The notes under the pieces were generated by a model. The model had not been told where the DNA came from and did no database searches. It was given only the letters and a program-made list of their open reading frames with translations. The position numbers were made by a program, and so were the translations under genes. Shown one piece after another: positions 8,502-17,623 of a stretch of 64,000 nt of DNA. Source of the DNA: Gammaproteobacteria bacterium (lineage in GTDB: Bacteria > Pseudomonadota > Gammaproteobacteria > Steroidobacterales > Rariloculaceae); assembly GCA_022820625.1 (NCBI GenBank), contig JAJEFE010000004.1, positions 36,530 to 100,529 on the forward strand, in the 5' to 3' direction. Every line of letters starts with the position of its first letter. Position 1 is the stretch's first letter.

Positions 8502-10262
8502 ATGGCAGTTGAGACAGGCGAACGCACTTCACCCATCCGCTACGAGGCCGACGAGACTCCGCCTCCCGCACTCAGTTTCGGGCTGGGACTGCAGCTTGCC
8601 ATTCTCTGCATTGCCGGCATCGTACTGACGCCGGCCATAGTGATCCGCGCCGCGGGCGGCTCCGAAGCGTACCTCTCATGGGCGCTGTTCGCCGCCGTCG
8701 CCGTCAGCGGCGTGACCACGATACTCCAGGCGGTCAGGGTGGGCCGAATCGGGGCGGGTTATGTCCTCATGATGGGCACGTCCGGCGCCTTCATCGCCAT
8801 CTGCGTGACGGCGCTCGCCCAGGGCGGCCCGGCGATGCTGGCCACGCTGGTGGTGATCTCCTCGCTCTTTCAGTTCGCGCTGTCAAACCGCCTCTCGCTG
8901 TTGCGGCGCATCCTGACGCCGACGGTGGCCGGAACGGTGATCATGCTGATTGCCGTCACGGTGATGCCCATCGTTTTCGACATGCTCACGGAGGTGCCGG
9001 AAGGCGGCCCGATATCGGGCGCCGCATTGAGCGCACTGGCAACCATCGTCGTGATCGTCGCAATCGGTTTGAAGGCGACGGGTGCGCTGCGCCTGTGGGC
9101 GCCGGTTATCGGCATCGTGGCGGGAACGGTCGTTGCGGCGTTTTTCGGGTTGTACGACACGGACATCATCGCCGAGGCCGCGTGGTTCGGCGTTCCGGCG
9201 GGCGCGTGGCCCGGCTTCGACCTGAGCTTCGGGCCGACCTTCTGGGCGCTGCTGCCGGCGTTCGTTTTCGTGACGCTGGTCGGCGCCATCGAAACGATCG
9301 GGGATTCGGTCGCCATCCAGCGCGTCTCCTGGCGGCGCGACCGGGCAGTTGACTTTCGTACCGTACAGGGCGCCGTGGCCGCCGACGGGGTGGGCAACCT
9401 GCTTTCCGGGCTCGCCGGCACCGTACCGAATACGACGTACTCCAGCAGCGTTTCGGTGACCGAACTGACGGGCGTGGCTGCCCGCAGTGTCGGCGTCGCC
9501 GCGGGCGCGGTGTTCATCGTGATGGCATTCCTGCCGAAGGTGCTCGCGACCATCCTGGCGATACCCGGGCCGGTGGCCGCCGCCTATATCACCGTGCTGA
9601 TCTCGATGCTGTTCGTGGTCGGCATGAGAATCGTCATCCAGGACGGCATCGACCATCGCAACAGCCTGATCGCCGGTGTGTCGTTCTGGATAGGCGCCGG
9701 ACTGCAAAGCGGCGTGATCTTTCCGGAGTACTTCTCCGAATTTGCCGGCGGCCTGCTCCAGAACGGCATGACCGGCGGCGGCCTGATCGCGATCCTGCTG
9801 ACCCTGTTCATCGAATTGACCGAACCGCGGCGGCGGCGCATCGAGGTGGCATTCGATACCTCCGCGCTGCCGACCATCAGGGAGTTTCTGGCCGATTTCG
9901 CCTCGGCCAGCGGTTGGGACGCGGCCATGGCGTACCGCCTCGATGCCGCCAGCGAGGAGACGCTGCTGACCTTGCTCGCCCAGGATGAATCCAGCGGAGA
10001 GTCGCTCAAGCGGCGGCTCCTGGTCGTCGCCCACAAGCACGCCGGCGAAGCGATACTGGACTTCGTCGCGGCCCCCGGCACGGCCAACCTGGAGGATCGC
10101 ATCGCGCTGCTGGGCGAGCAGGCCGCGGCGACGTCCATCGAGCGGGAAGTCTCACTTCGGCTGTTGCGGCACCTGGCCTCGTCGGTACGTCACCAGCAGT
10201 ATCACGACACCGACATCGTGACGATCCGGGTGACGCCGCCCGAAGCAGTCCCAGCCGGCTAG
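8502..10262 (+). CDS. Xanthine/uracil permease family transporter with a C-terminal histidine-kinase-ATPase-like domain
   Basis: 586 residues. Residues about 25-440 are a nucleobase:cation symporter-2 (SLC23) membrane domain with about 12-14 hydrophobic segments; the family region FVTLVGAIETIGDSVAIQRVSWRR and the segment GTVPNTTYSSSVSVTELTGV are recognisable. After the last helix there is an extra cytoplasmic domain of about 140 residues (LPTIREFLADFASASGWDAA, then LDAASEETLLTLLAQ, ending HDTDIVTIRVTP). Its pattern resembles the SpoIIAB/anti-sigma type GHKL ATPase fold, with a weak N-box. Typical family members are 430-480 residues, so the tail is an addition. Substrate probably purine or uracil; unproven. 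Confidence 0.87.
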   Translation: MAVETGERTSPIRYEADETPPPALSFGLGLQLAILCIAGIVLTPAIVIRAAGGSEAYLSWALFAAVAVSGVTTILQAVRVGRIGAGYVLMMGTSGAFIAICVTALAQGGPAMLATLVVISSLFQFALSNRLSLLRRILTPTVAGTVIMLIAVTVMPIVFDMLTEVPEGGPISGAALSALATIVVIVAIGLKATGALRLWAPVIGIVAGTVVAAFFGLYDTDIIAEAAWFGVPAGAWPGFDLSFGPTFWALLPAFVFVTLVGAIETIGDSVAIQRVSWRRDRAVDFRTVQGAVAADGVGNLLSGLAGTVPNTTYSSSVSVTELTGVAARSVGVAAGAVFIVMAFLPKVLATILAIPGPVAAAYITVLISMLFVVGMRIVIQDGIDHRNSLIAGVSFWIGAGLQSGVIFPEYFSEFAGGLLQNGMTGGGLIAILLTLFIELTEPRRRRIEVAFDTSALPTIREFLADFASASGWDAAMAYRLDAASEETLLTLLAQDESSGESLKRRLLVVAHKHAGEAILDFVAAPGTANLEDRIALLGEQAAATSIEREVSLRLLRHLASSVRHQQYHDTDIVTIRVTPPEAVPAG

Positions 10263-10351
10263 CAGTACATAACCGCGGCGTCCGGGATTGTGGAGTAACG
10301 CCTTCGGAGGCTGTACCGGGTGACGCCGCCCAAGGTAGTCCGGTCGGCTAG
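10226..10351. repeat. Direct repeat of the permease 3' end, plus a 16-bp palindrome
   Basis: The last 37 bases of the permease gene (10226-10262, CCGGGTGACGCCGCCC then AAG, AGTCC, GGCTAG) recur in degenerate form at 10316-10351 after the stop. The second copy ends in GGTCGGCTAGCCGACC (10342-10357), a perfect 16-base palindrome overlapping the stop codon of the convergent aminotransferase gene. It looks like an old local duplication that now forms the junction between two convergent genes. Confidence 0.6.
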
Positions 10352-11577
10352 CCGACCCTGCGGAACCCATCTCCGGTACGGCGGGTTCTCAATTCTCGAA
10401 ACGCCCTCGCCACCGTTCGCGCGTCGCTCGACTTCATGGCGGCCACGTTCACCCTGGCGTTCGGCAACATGTAGATATGAAACAGCTTTTCCATGAGCCG
10501 TTGCTCGTCCGCGCTGATCGGCAAACACGAAAACATCCCGAGCTGGCGTTCGATGAACGAAGCGTCATATCCATCTATCTCGGCTTCCAGCACTTCCCGC
10601 AGCATTGCGCGCTTCCTGACTATTTCGAGCCGCATTGCATCGAGTTCGGATCGCCACAGGTCCTCAAGATCACGCGAAGAAAGGATTTCCAGAACGATGG
10701 CCGCTCCGTGATCCGGCGGCATGAAGTAGAGTTGCCGCGCCAGGTCCCTGAGCCGCCGCCTCAGACCGGCAGCGTCCCCTGTTCCGGGCGATACCACGAC
10801 GGTCAGCATGCCGGCCCGCTCCCTGTAGATGCCGAAGGTCTTCGATGAAGACACCGCAAGCAGCATCTGAGGCACCTGGCCCGCCATCAGCCTGACCCCG
10901 GCGACATCTTCCTCGATACCCTGACCAAACCCCTGGTAGGCCACGTCGACAAAGGGTATGGCACGCTTTTCAGCAACCAGTTCGGAAACGACCTGCCACT
11001 GGTCCTGATCGAGGTCCTGTCCGGTAGGATTGTGGCAGCACCCGTGTAGCAGAAGCAGATCGTCGCGGCGCAAGCCATTCAGATCATCGAGCATTTCGTC
11101 GAACTGCGGGACCGATCCGTAGTGATCGTAGTAGCGGTAGGTCATGATCTGCATGCCCGCCTGTTCGAAGAACTCGAGCTGGTGCGGCCACACGGGGTCC
11201 GATACCCACACTCTGGATCGGCGCGACAGGGTACGAACCAATTCGGCGCCCAGTCGCAACGCACTGCCGGCCCCGCCGGTTTGCGTCGAGATCACATGGC
11301 CATTCCCGGGCTCAGCGTGTTCCGGACCCAGTACCAGCCGTTCCACAACCCTGCAGTAGTCGAGGTTTCCCAGCGGGCCAATGTAGGATTTCGATCCCTC
11401 CCGCCTGACGACCCGCAGTTCCGCATCACGTACGGCCCTGAAAACGGGCACTTCACCCGAGTCGTCCCGATACACCCCTATGCCGAGGTCCATCCTGTCG
11501 GGGCTGCGGTCCGCGGCGAGACGGACAAACATGCTCTCAATGGGATCATCCTCGTAGAGGGACAATTCACGAAACAT
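10348..11577 (-). CDS. Aromatic/aspartate aminotransferase (AspC/TyrB-like, class I)
   Basis: 409 residues. The start MFRELSLYEDDPIESMFVRL and DLGIGVYRDDSGEVPVFRAV are typical of AspC/TyrB-type enzymes. It carries the HGCCHNPTGQDL substrate/PLP region and the PLP lysine in AVSSSKTFGIYRERAG. It transfers amino groups between aromatic or acidic amino acids and 2-oxo acids in the cytoplasm. Length is slightly above the usual 396-400. Divergent from TRAP system 1 with 112 bp between. Confidence 0.92.
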   Translation of the reverse strand: MFRELSLYEDDPIESMFVRLAADRSPDRMDLGIGVYRDDSGEVPVFRAVRDAELRVVRREGSKSYIGPLGNLDYCRVVERLVLGPEHAEPGNGHVISTQTGGAGSALRLGAELVRTLSRRSRVWVSDPVWPHQLEFFEQAGMQIMTYRYYDHYGSVPQFDEMLDDLNGLRRDDLLLLHGCCHNPTGQDLDQDQWQVVSELVAEKRAIPFVDVAYQGFGQGIEEDVAGVRLMAGQVPQMLLAVSSSKTFGIYRERAGMLTVVVSPGTGDAAGLRRRLRDLARQLYFMPPDHGAAIVLEILSSRDLEDLWRSELDAMRLEIVRKRAMLREVLEAEIDGYDASFIERQLGMFSCLPISADEQRLMEKLFHIYMLPNARVNVAAMKSSDARTVARAFRELRTRRTGDGFRRVG

Positions 11578-11689
11578 CCGTTTCCTCCGATTCCCGCCGG
11601 GGCTCAGGCAGCTTCACCTTTGCAAGCGGTCCTGACAAGTTCAATAATAATCGTTTCCGACCAGATCGATTCTTCCCCGGGGTATTCTC

Positions 11690-12790
11690 ATGAAATTGTC
11701 TGCAAGCAAGCGATTGGGGTTTGCGGCCCGCGTGGGGTTCGTGACTCGCGGCTTCGTTGTCATGTCTCTGCTGTTCGCCGGCAACTCTGCGCAGGCCGAC
11801 AGGATCACTCTCCGGATCGCCACCGGGCATCCGCCGGGCGTCGTCTACGCGGGCCTGATGCAGACCTACTTCCAGGCCGAACTCAAGCGCCGGGTGGAGG
11901 AACGCACCGACCACACGATCAACTTCATCGAGGGTTACAGCGGCTCCATCGTCAGAACGTCCGAAACACTTGAAGGCGTGCAGAACGGCATCGTCGACAT
12001 CGGCGGCTTCTGTTACTGCTTCGAACCCTCCAACCTGCCGCTGCACGCGTTCCAGGTGATGCTGCCGTTCGGGACAATGGACCCCACGGTCAGCCTGAAG
12101 ATCGCCCAGGACGTCTACCGGGAGGTCCCCTACCTGACCGAGGTGTTCGAGGAAGAGTTCAACCAGAAACTGCTGGCGCGGATCGCCGATGCCGGCTACA
12201 ACCTCGGCACGTCTTTCGACTGGAATACGGTCGAGGACCTGCGGGGCATCAAGATCGCCGGCGCCGGGCTGAACCTGAACTGGCTGCGCTACGCGGGCGC
12301 CACCCCCGTCCAGGGCGCCCTGCCCGAGGCCTATACGGGCCTGCGGACCAACGTATATGAAGGCTGGATCATGTTTCCCAGCGCCTGGGTGCAGCTCAAG
12401 CTCTACGAGCCGGCGCCCTACTACACCATGATCGGCTTCGGCTCCATCACCTGGCACGGCTTGACCATCAATCTCAATACCTGGAACCGGCTCCCCGTGG
12501 AAGTTCAGGAAATCCTCCTTGAAGTGTCTGCCGACTACGAGGAGCAGACCGGCTCCAACAACCTCGAGCGGTACGCGACCGACGTCGCGGCCTTGCAGGA
12601 ACTGATCACCGTGAAGGAGTTGGGTCCCGAGGTGCGGGAGGAATGGGCGCAGTCGCTGGCCGACTGGCCCAGGCAGATGGCCGCGGAACTCGATGCCCAG
12701 GGCCTGCCGGGCACGCAGGTGCTTGAGACCACGCTGGAGGCGGCAGAAAGCTACGGGCATGTCTGGCCGGTCCGATATGAAATTCGATAG
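11690..12790 (+). CDS. TRAP transporter solute-binding protein (DctP type), system 1
   Basis: 366 residues with a hydrophobic N-terminal export signal ending near AQA. The mature protein begins DRITLRIATGHPPGVVYAGL and holds the DctP-family DLRGIKIAGAG segment that contributes to ligand binding. It is the periplasmic receptor of a TRAP carrier; the permease genes follow at 96 and 14 bp. It is clearly paralogous to the binding protein at 57633-58790 (shared GSI-x(4)-ETLE-x-VQ-x-GI-x-DIG, CFEP and EPAPYYTM-x-GFG). Ligand unknown, probably an organic acid. Confidence 0.92.
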   Translation: MKLSASKRLGFAARVGFVTRGFVVMSLLFAGNSAQADRITLRIATGHPPGVVYAGLMQTYFQAELKRRVEERTDHTINFIEGYSGSIVRTSETLEGVQNGIVDIGGFCYCFEPSNLPLHAFQVMLPFGTMDPTVSLKIAQDVYREVPYLTEVFEEEFNQKLLARIADAGYNLGTSFDWNTVEDLRGIKIAGAGLNLNWLRYAGATPVQGALPEAYTGLRTNVYEGWIMFPSAWVQLKLYEPAPYYTMIGFGSITWHGLTINLNTWNRLPVEVQEILLEVSADYEEQTGSNNLERYATDVAALQELITVKELGPEVREEWAQSLADWPRQMAAELDAQGLPGTQVLETTLEAAESYGHVWPVRYEIR

Positions 12791-12885
12791 CGGCGCGAAT
12801 CGCAGTATCCGATAGCCTGGCAACCTGTGCTAGCGCTTTATTCAACCGATCATTGCGCATCGGCGCCCGCCTTACAGGAACAGCT

Positions 12886-13425
12886 GTGTCGATCGTCAAG
12901 CTGAGCGACCGCCTGACCCGCGCCCTGCTGGTCCTCGCCGCGATCTGGGCTTTTGTCCTGACGTTCTTCATCATCGCCGACATCGTCGGGCGCAGCGTCT
13001 TCAACTCGCCGGTATACGGCGTGCCCGAGATCGTCATGAACTCCATCGTGATGATTGTATTCCTGCAGGCCGGCTACGCCATTCGCAGCGGCGCCATGCT
13101 GCGGGCCGACTTCCTGGCACAGCGATTCCCACCGCTGTTCGGGCGGATCGCCCTGGCGGTGGGCTATCTCCTGGGGGCGGTGTTCTTCGCGATGATCCTG
13201 CTCGGCGGTTGGGAGGCGGCGATCCGATCCTGGGTTGCCGGGGAGTACGAGGGCGAAGGCGCGCTGCGCGTCCCGGCCTGGCCGACCCGGTGGACGATCC
13301 TGGTCGGCAGCGCCCTGGCCTGCTTCAACTACCTGCTGATGGCGTATCTCGACATCTTTCGTCCGGAGGCGCTGCGTTCAGCCACGCAGCAGGTCGCCTC
13401 CGATACGAAAGGCGAGAATCCGTAG
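12886..13425 (+). CDS. TRAP transporter small permease (DctQ type), system 1
   Basis: 179 residues with four predicted membrane segments (LLVLAAIWAFVLTFFIIADI; IVMNSIVMIVFLQAGYAI; IALAVGYLLGAVFFAMILL; ILVGSALACFNYLLMAYL). The RSVFNSPVYGVPEIVMN motif after the first helix is characteristic of DctQ. I chose the GTG at 12886, which has AGGA six bases upstream, over a TTG at 12853. It sits between binding protein and large permease. Confidence 0.9.
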   Translation: MSIVKLSDRLTRALLVLAAIWAFVLTFFIIADIVGRSVFNSPVYGVPEIVMNSIVMIVFLQAGYAIRSGAMLRADFLAQRFPPLFGRIALAVGYLLGAVFFAMILLGGWEAAIRSWVAGEYEGEGALRVPAWPTRWTILVGSALACFNYLLMAYLDIFRPEALRSATQQVASDTKGENP

Positions 13426-13439
13426 GCGAGGCCGGGAGC

Positions 13440-14786
13440 ATGTTCGACGTCAACATCGCCACCGTCCTCGTCGTCAGTCTGCTGGTCATGGTGGCATTGG
13501 GCGTGCACATCGCCATTGCCCTCGGCATGGCCAGCGCGCTCGGCATCTTTCTCGTCACCGGCGGCAGCTTCGACGTGGTGCTGGCCATGCTCGGCAGCAC
13601 GGCCTACGAGGCCTTGCGCGCCTACGAATTCGCTGTGATCCCCCTGTTCATGCTGATGGGCGAGTTCGTCAGCCGTTCGGGCGCGGTCACCGATGTCTAC
13701 CGGGCCATCCACCGCGGGCTGCAGCGCCTGCCCGGGCGACTGGCTGTTGCGACCCTGCTCGGCAACGCGATCTTCTCCTTCGTCACTGGCGTGAGCATCG
13801 CATCGGCCGCCGCATTCTCCCGCATCGCCTATCCGGAAATGAAGCGCTTCGGATACCACCGCGGTTTCGCCCTGGGCGCGGTGGCCGGCTCCAGTTGCCT
13901 GGGGATGCTGATACCGCCCAGCGTACTGATGATCGTGTGGGGCCTGCTGACCGAGCGCTCCATCGGCCAGATCTTCCTGGCCGGCGTGCTGCCGGGATTG
14001 CTGCTGGTCAGCCTGTTCGTCTGCTACGTGCTGGTGTCGGCGGTGGCGCGTCCGGCGCTGGTGGGTGGAGGCAGGGAGACGGCCGCGGGCGCCACACCGG
14101 AAGATGACATCCCCCAGGCTGGCCGATGGCAAACCTGGAGTAGCGGCATTGGAATCCTGTTGGTTGTCGTCGCTGTTCTTGGTGGCATCTGGTTCGGCGT
14201 CTTTACGCCCACGGAGGGCGCGGGCGCCGGCGCCTTCATCGGGCTCATATTGGCCATCGTCAAGGGGATGCGGCTCCGCGGCGCCATAGACGCGATCCTC
14301 TCCGTAGGTCGTACGTCGGCCCCGATCCTGCTATTGCTGGTTTCCGCCGCGCTCTACTCCCGCACGCTCGCCATGACCGGCGTATCCAGCGGAATACAGG
14401 GCGCCTTCCTGGGGACGGATCTGCTGCCGTGGATGCTGCTGGCGCTCATGATCGGCATCTGGTTCATCCTCGGGATGGTCATCGACTCCATCTCCATCAT
14501 GCTGCTGACGCTGACCATCTTCGAGCCCATCGCGGTGAGCCTGGGATACGACCCCATCGCATTCGCGATCATCGGCATCCTCGCCATTGAAGCGGGCCTG
14601 CTCACGCCACCGTTCGGACTGCTGGTCTATACCGTCAAGGCCGCGATCCGCGACGAGGACGAGAGCATCTCGATCATGGAAATCTTCAGGAGTTCCACGC
14701 CGTACTGGATCATCATGCTGGTAGGCCTGATCGCGATCGTCAATTTCCCGCAGATAGCAACGTATCTGCCGAGCCTGGTGTTCTAG
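13440..14786 (+). CDS. TRAP transporter large permease (DctM type), system 1
   Basis: 448 residues, about 12 hydrophobic segments, the catalytic sodium-coupled subunit of the carrier. Family signatures: AVIPLFMLMGEFVSRSG, the GVSIASAAAFSRIAYPEMKR loop, LGMLIPPSVLMIVWGLLTE and LTPPFGLLVYTVKA. It starts 14 bp after the small permease stop. Close paralogue of 54601-55953. The next gene is convergent. Confidence 0.94.
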   Translation: MFDVNIATVLVVSLLVMVALGVHIAIALGMASALGIFLVTGGSFDVVLAMLGSTAYEALRAYEFAVIPLFMLMGEFVSRSGAVTDVYRAIHRGLQRLPGRLAVATLLGNAIFSFVTGVSIASAAAFSRIAYPEMKRFGYHRGFALGAVAGSSCLGMLIPPSVLMIVWGLLTERSIGQIFLAGVLPGLLLVSLFVCYVLVSAVARPALVGGGRETAAGATPEDDIPQAGRWQTWSSGIGILLVVVAVLGGIWFGVFTPTEGAGAGAFIGLILAIVKGMRLRGAIDAILSVGRTSAPILLLLVSAALYSRTLAMTGVSSGIQGAFLGTDLLPWMLLALMIGIWFILGMVIDSISIMLLTLTIFEPIAVSLGYDPIAFAIIGILAIEAGLLTPPFGLLVYTVKAAIRDEDESISIMEIFRSSTPYWIIMLVGLIAIVNFPQIATYLPSLVF

Positions 14787-14825
14787 AAGAATACGCAGGT
14801 TTACGGCTGCCGAGGGGACTGACTG

Positions 14826-15809
14826 TTACTCCAGATCGAGGCCGAACAGTTCGATGGCGTTGGTGCGGCCGATCCTGACGCGTTCCTCTTCGGAAATTTC
14901 CGTCGTGGCGTCGTACCAGTTCGCGGCATCCTGCATGCTCTCGAAGGGGTAGTCGGCGCAGAAGAGCACCTTGTCGGTTCCCATCACGTCGAGGGTGTTG
15001 CGGAAGGCCGGATCGTTGAAGAAGCCGCTGGTGGTTACTACGAAGTGGTCGAGGAAGTATTCGCCAAGGGGCCGCTTGCCGCGGTAGTCGCGCCGGGAGA
15101 AGCGCATCCGCGCGTCGATTCGCCACAACCCGTGGGGAATGAACTCGCCCAGGTGGCCGATGACGATCTTCAGGTTGGGATAGTCGTCGAAGAGCCCCGA
15201 GCCGCACAGCCGCAGGGAGTGGATAGAGGTCTCGACCGCGAAGCCCCACGGCGCGCTCATGAGCCAGGGGTGGCCCTCGTAATTCTGTGCCCGCGACGGA
15301 ATCTGCATCCGCGGGTGCAGGTAGAACGGCACGTCGAGTTCCGACACCGTGGCCCAGAACGGCCGGTATTCGGGGATGTCGTAGTAGATGGCGGAATCGG
15401 GCACGTCCTTCTGGGTGAAGCCGTTGACGATGGCGCCCTTGAAGCCAAGCTCGCTGATGCAGCGAGTCAGTTCGGCCGAGGCCGCGTCCGGGTCCTGCAT
15501 GGGCAGCGCGGCGAGGCCTCCGTAGCGATCGGGATGCCGCGCCATGGCCTCGGCGATGGCGTCGTTGCCCTTTCGCGCCACCCGGATTGCCTCGTCGGTG
15601 TCGAGAATCCTCTGAATCCCGGGAGCGTTAAGGGACAGCAGGGCGAACTCGATGCCGGTATCGTCCATGTTGCCGAGCCGGCGGGCGCCGACATCCAGGA
15701 GCTGTAGCGTGAAGTCGTCCCAGCGTCCGGAATCTCCGGCGAAACTGCGTGTCTCCGACACTGTCTCCGGAATTGCCATGTGCTCTTCGAATGCGATTTT
15801 TCCTTGCAT
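14826..15809 (-). CDS. Amidohydrolase, gamma-resorcylate (2,6-dihydroxybenzoate) decarboxylase-like
   Basis: 327 residues from ATG 15809, exactly the length I know for rhizobial gamma-resorcylate decarboxylase, and the start MQGKIAFEEHMAIPETV matches it closely. Metal ligands are in place: Glu8 and His10 (FEEH), His165 (FYLHPR), His219 (IGHLGE), Asp286 (FCADYPFE). SLNAPGIQ, ALPMQDPDAA and VNGFTQKD are further family blocks. GGAGGA precedes the start. Reaction: non-oxidative decarboxylation of a dihydroxybenzoate to a phenol, or a related substrate. Its 3' end faces TRAP system 1, a possible importer for its substrate (inference). Confidence 0.88.
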   Translation of the reverse strand: MQGKIAFEEHMAIPETVSETRSFAGDSGRWDDFTLQLLDVGARRLGNMDDTGIEFALLSLNAPGIQRILDTDEAIRVARKGNDAIAEAMARHPDRYGGLAALPMQDPDAASAELTRCISELGFKGAIVNGFTQKDVPDSAIYYDIPEYRPFWATVSELDVPFYLHPRMQIPSRAQNYEGHPWLMSAPWGFAVETSIHSLRLCGSGLFDDYPNLKIVIGHLGEFIPHGLWRIDARMRFSRRDYRGKRPLGEYFLDHFVVTTSGFFNDPAFRNTLDVMGTDKVLFCADYPFESMQDAANWYDATTEISEEERVRIGRTNAIELFGLDLE

Positions 15810-16009
15810 GCCCGAGGCTCCTCCTGTCCTGTAACGACGCGCGTTCCCCTGCTTGAGCGGCGCTGAATTATACCCGTGGGCCCGGAACCGGCGACAGACT
15901 GCAACGTTGAGAAAAGTTGACATTTTTATAGGAGATTCGCGGTCTGGAGCGGCTGGTTCCTGTGGTATTGTCATCAACAGGCAGCGGCAACGAGACGTGA
16001 GGAGCACAC

Positions 16010-16417
16010 ATGGGACGACCAGTTCTAATGATCCTGGCCGGCAGTCTGGCCGGCTTCGCGGTGACGGCGCAGGCCCATCACTCCTGGGGTGCGGTCTACA
16101 ATGGCGGCCAATCCGTCGACGGTCTCGCCGCGACCATCGCGGGCGAGCACACGCGGCGCCCGCATGACGCCATCGAGGTCACCATCACGAACAGCCTCGG
16201 CGAGCCCGAGACCTGGACCGTGCAGTGGCGCGGCAACCGTGGCGGCGGCGGCATGGGCCGCAATGACGCGCAGTACGATTTCAACATCGGCGATGAGGTC
16301 GTCATCGACGGGCGCATGGCCCGCGACGAGTCCCAGAAGCTGATCCAGATGAGCAGCCTGCTTCGTCCCTCCGACGGCTGGACCGTCACCGCAAGCCTGG
16401 GACGCGGCGGCCGATAA
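16010..16417 (+). CDS. DUF6152 family secreted protein
   Basis: 135 residues: signal peptide ending QA, mature start HHSWGAVYNGG, then a central beta-rich domain (TWTVQWRGN) and a GDEVVIDGRMARDE segment like the GD-V-V-G element of other DUF6152 proteins. Function unknown; the family is exported. Divergent from the decarboxylase-like amidohydrolase, about 200 bp between starts. A short triplicated sequence overlaps the stop codon. Confidence 0.82.
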   Translation: MGRPVLMILAGSLAGFAVTAQAHHSWGAVYNGGQSVDGLAATIAGEHTRRPHDAIEVTITNSLGEPETWTVQWRGNRGGGGMGRNDAQYDFNIGDEVVIDGRMARDESQKLIQMSSLLRPSDGWTVTASLGRGGR

Positions 16418-16448
16418 CCGGCGGCCCGATAACCGGCCGGTCGATACC
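16406..16448. repeat. Three imperfect 14-15 bp tandem copies at a gene end
   Basis: GGCGGCCGATAACC (16406-16419), GGCGGCCCGATAACC (16420-16434) and GGCCGGTCGATACC (16435-16448) lie in tandem, the first overlapping the stop codon of the DUF6152 gene. It looks like slippage or local duplication. No function evident. Confidence 0.5.
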
Positions 16449-16631
16449 CCGGAAATCGCGCAGGCTTTCCCGCCCCCCCGTCAACGAAGCGGAGCACCAG
16501 TGCTCCATCGGGCGCCTACCCGCGCACGGTGACAGCGCACGGGTAGTTGAGAGGATCGGCGGCCGCGGGTTGACACAAGGGCGGCAATTCACGGAAATTG
16601 CCGCTTCGATCAGCCAAACCGGGGAACGCCC

Positions 16632-17600
16632 ATGCCAAGACGCTACGACGAAGGCAACGTCACCATGCAGACCATTCGCGAGACCGCCGAGCGGTGCAAG
16701 AACTGGGGGCGATGGGGGCCGGACGACGAGATCGGCACGCTGAACTTCATTACCGCGGCGGATATCGTTGCCGCGGCCCGTCTGATCCGCAAGGGCAAGG
16801 TCTTCTCGCTGGCCCTGAATTTCGATAACAAGGGACCCCAAAGCGGGCTTTGGGGCAACCGCTTCAACCCCATCCACACCATGACGGCAACAGGCACCGA
16901 CGCGGTCGCCGGCAATCAGGACGCGGGCAAGTTCCGCTACGCCGACGACATGATCTTCCTGCCGCTACAGTGCGGCACCCAGTGGGATGCGCTGGGACAC
17001 ATCTTCTACGGCGACAAGATGTGGAACGGCTACGACGCCCGCCTGGTGGACAGCAACGGCGCCCGGAAGAACGCCATCGACAAGATCAAGGACCGTGCCG
17101 TGGGCCGTGGAGTGCTGCTGGACGTGGCGCGCTACGCGGGCGTGGAGTCCCTGGACGAGGGCATGGCCATCACCAATGCCGATCTGGACGGCGCCGCCAA
17201 AGCCCAGGGGGTGGAAATCAGGCGCGGCGATTTCGTCATCGTGCGCACCGGCATGATGGGCCAGCGGCAACGGGCAGGCGACTGGGGCGGCTACGCGGGA
17301 GGCGACGCGCCGGGGATGGCCTTCGAGACCGCCGACTGGATTTACGAGAACGAAATCGCGGCGATCTGCGCGGATACATGGGGTTGCGAAGTGCGCCCCA
17401 ACGAAACCACCGAGGCCCAGCAGCCCTGGCATTGGGTCGTCATCCCCATGATCGGCATCACAATGGGCGAAATCTTCGTGGTCGACGAACTCGCCGACGA
17501 CTGCGCCGAGGACGGCGTCTACGAGTTCTTCTTCTGCGCGCCGCCGTTACCGATCACCGGGGGCTGCGGCTCGCCGCTGAACCCGATCGCGATCAAGTGA
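16632..17600 (+). CDS. Cyclase family protein (kynurenine-formamidase-like hydrolase)
   Basis: 322 residues. N-terminal WGRWGPDDEIGTLNFIT and LIRKGKVFSLAL are typical of putative cyclases in catabolic clusters. The family metal motif appears as CGTQWDALGHI, where classical formamidases have HxGTHxDxPxH; the first two histidines are replaced by Cys and Gln, a variant I have seen in a large subfamily. The second half has RGDFVIVRTGMM and MAFETADWIYENEIAA. Probably opens a cyclic or amide intermediate; substrate unknown. Followed at 23 bp by the truncated DUF6152 gene. Confidence 0.88.
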   Translation: MPRRYDEGNVTMQTIRETAERCKNWGRWGPDDEIGTLNFITAADIVAAARLIRKGKVFSLALNFDNKGPQSGLWGNRFNPIHTMTATGTDAVAGNQDAGKFRYADDMIFLPLQCGTQWDALGHIFYGDKMWNGYDARLVDSNGARKNAIDKIKDRAVGRGVLLDVARYAGVESLDEGMAITNADLDGAAKAQGVEIRRGDFVIVRTGMMGQRQRAGDWGGYAGGDAPGMAFETADWIYENEIAAICADTWGCEVRPNETTEAQQPWHWVVIPMIGITMGEIFVVDELADDCAEDGVYEFFFCAPPLPITGGCGSPLNPIAIK

Positions 17601-17623
17601 TCGTACCCTCACAGGAGACGCCC

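Noticed and set aside
8883..10040. 385-codon minus-strand open frame opposite the permease
   Set aside because: His/Arg/Gln-rich composition typical of antisense in GC-rich DNA; the plus-strand gene is clear.
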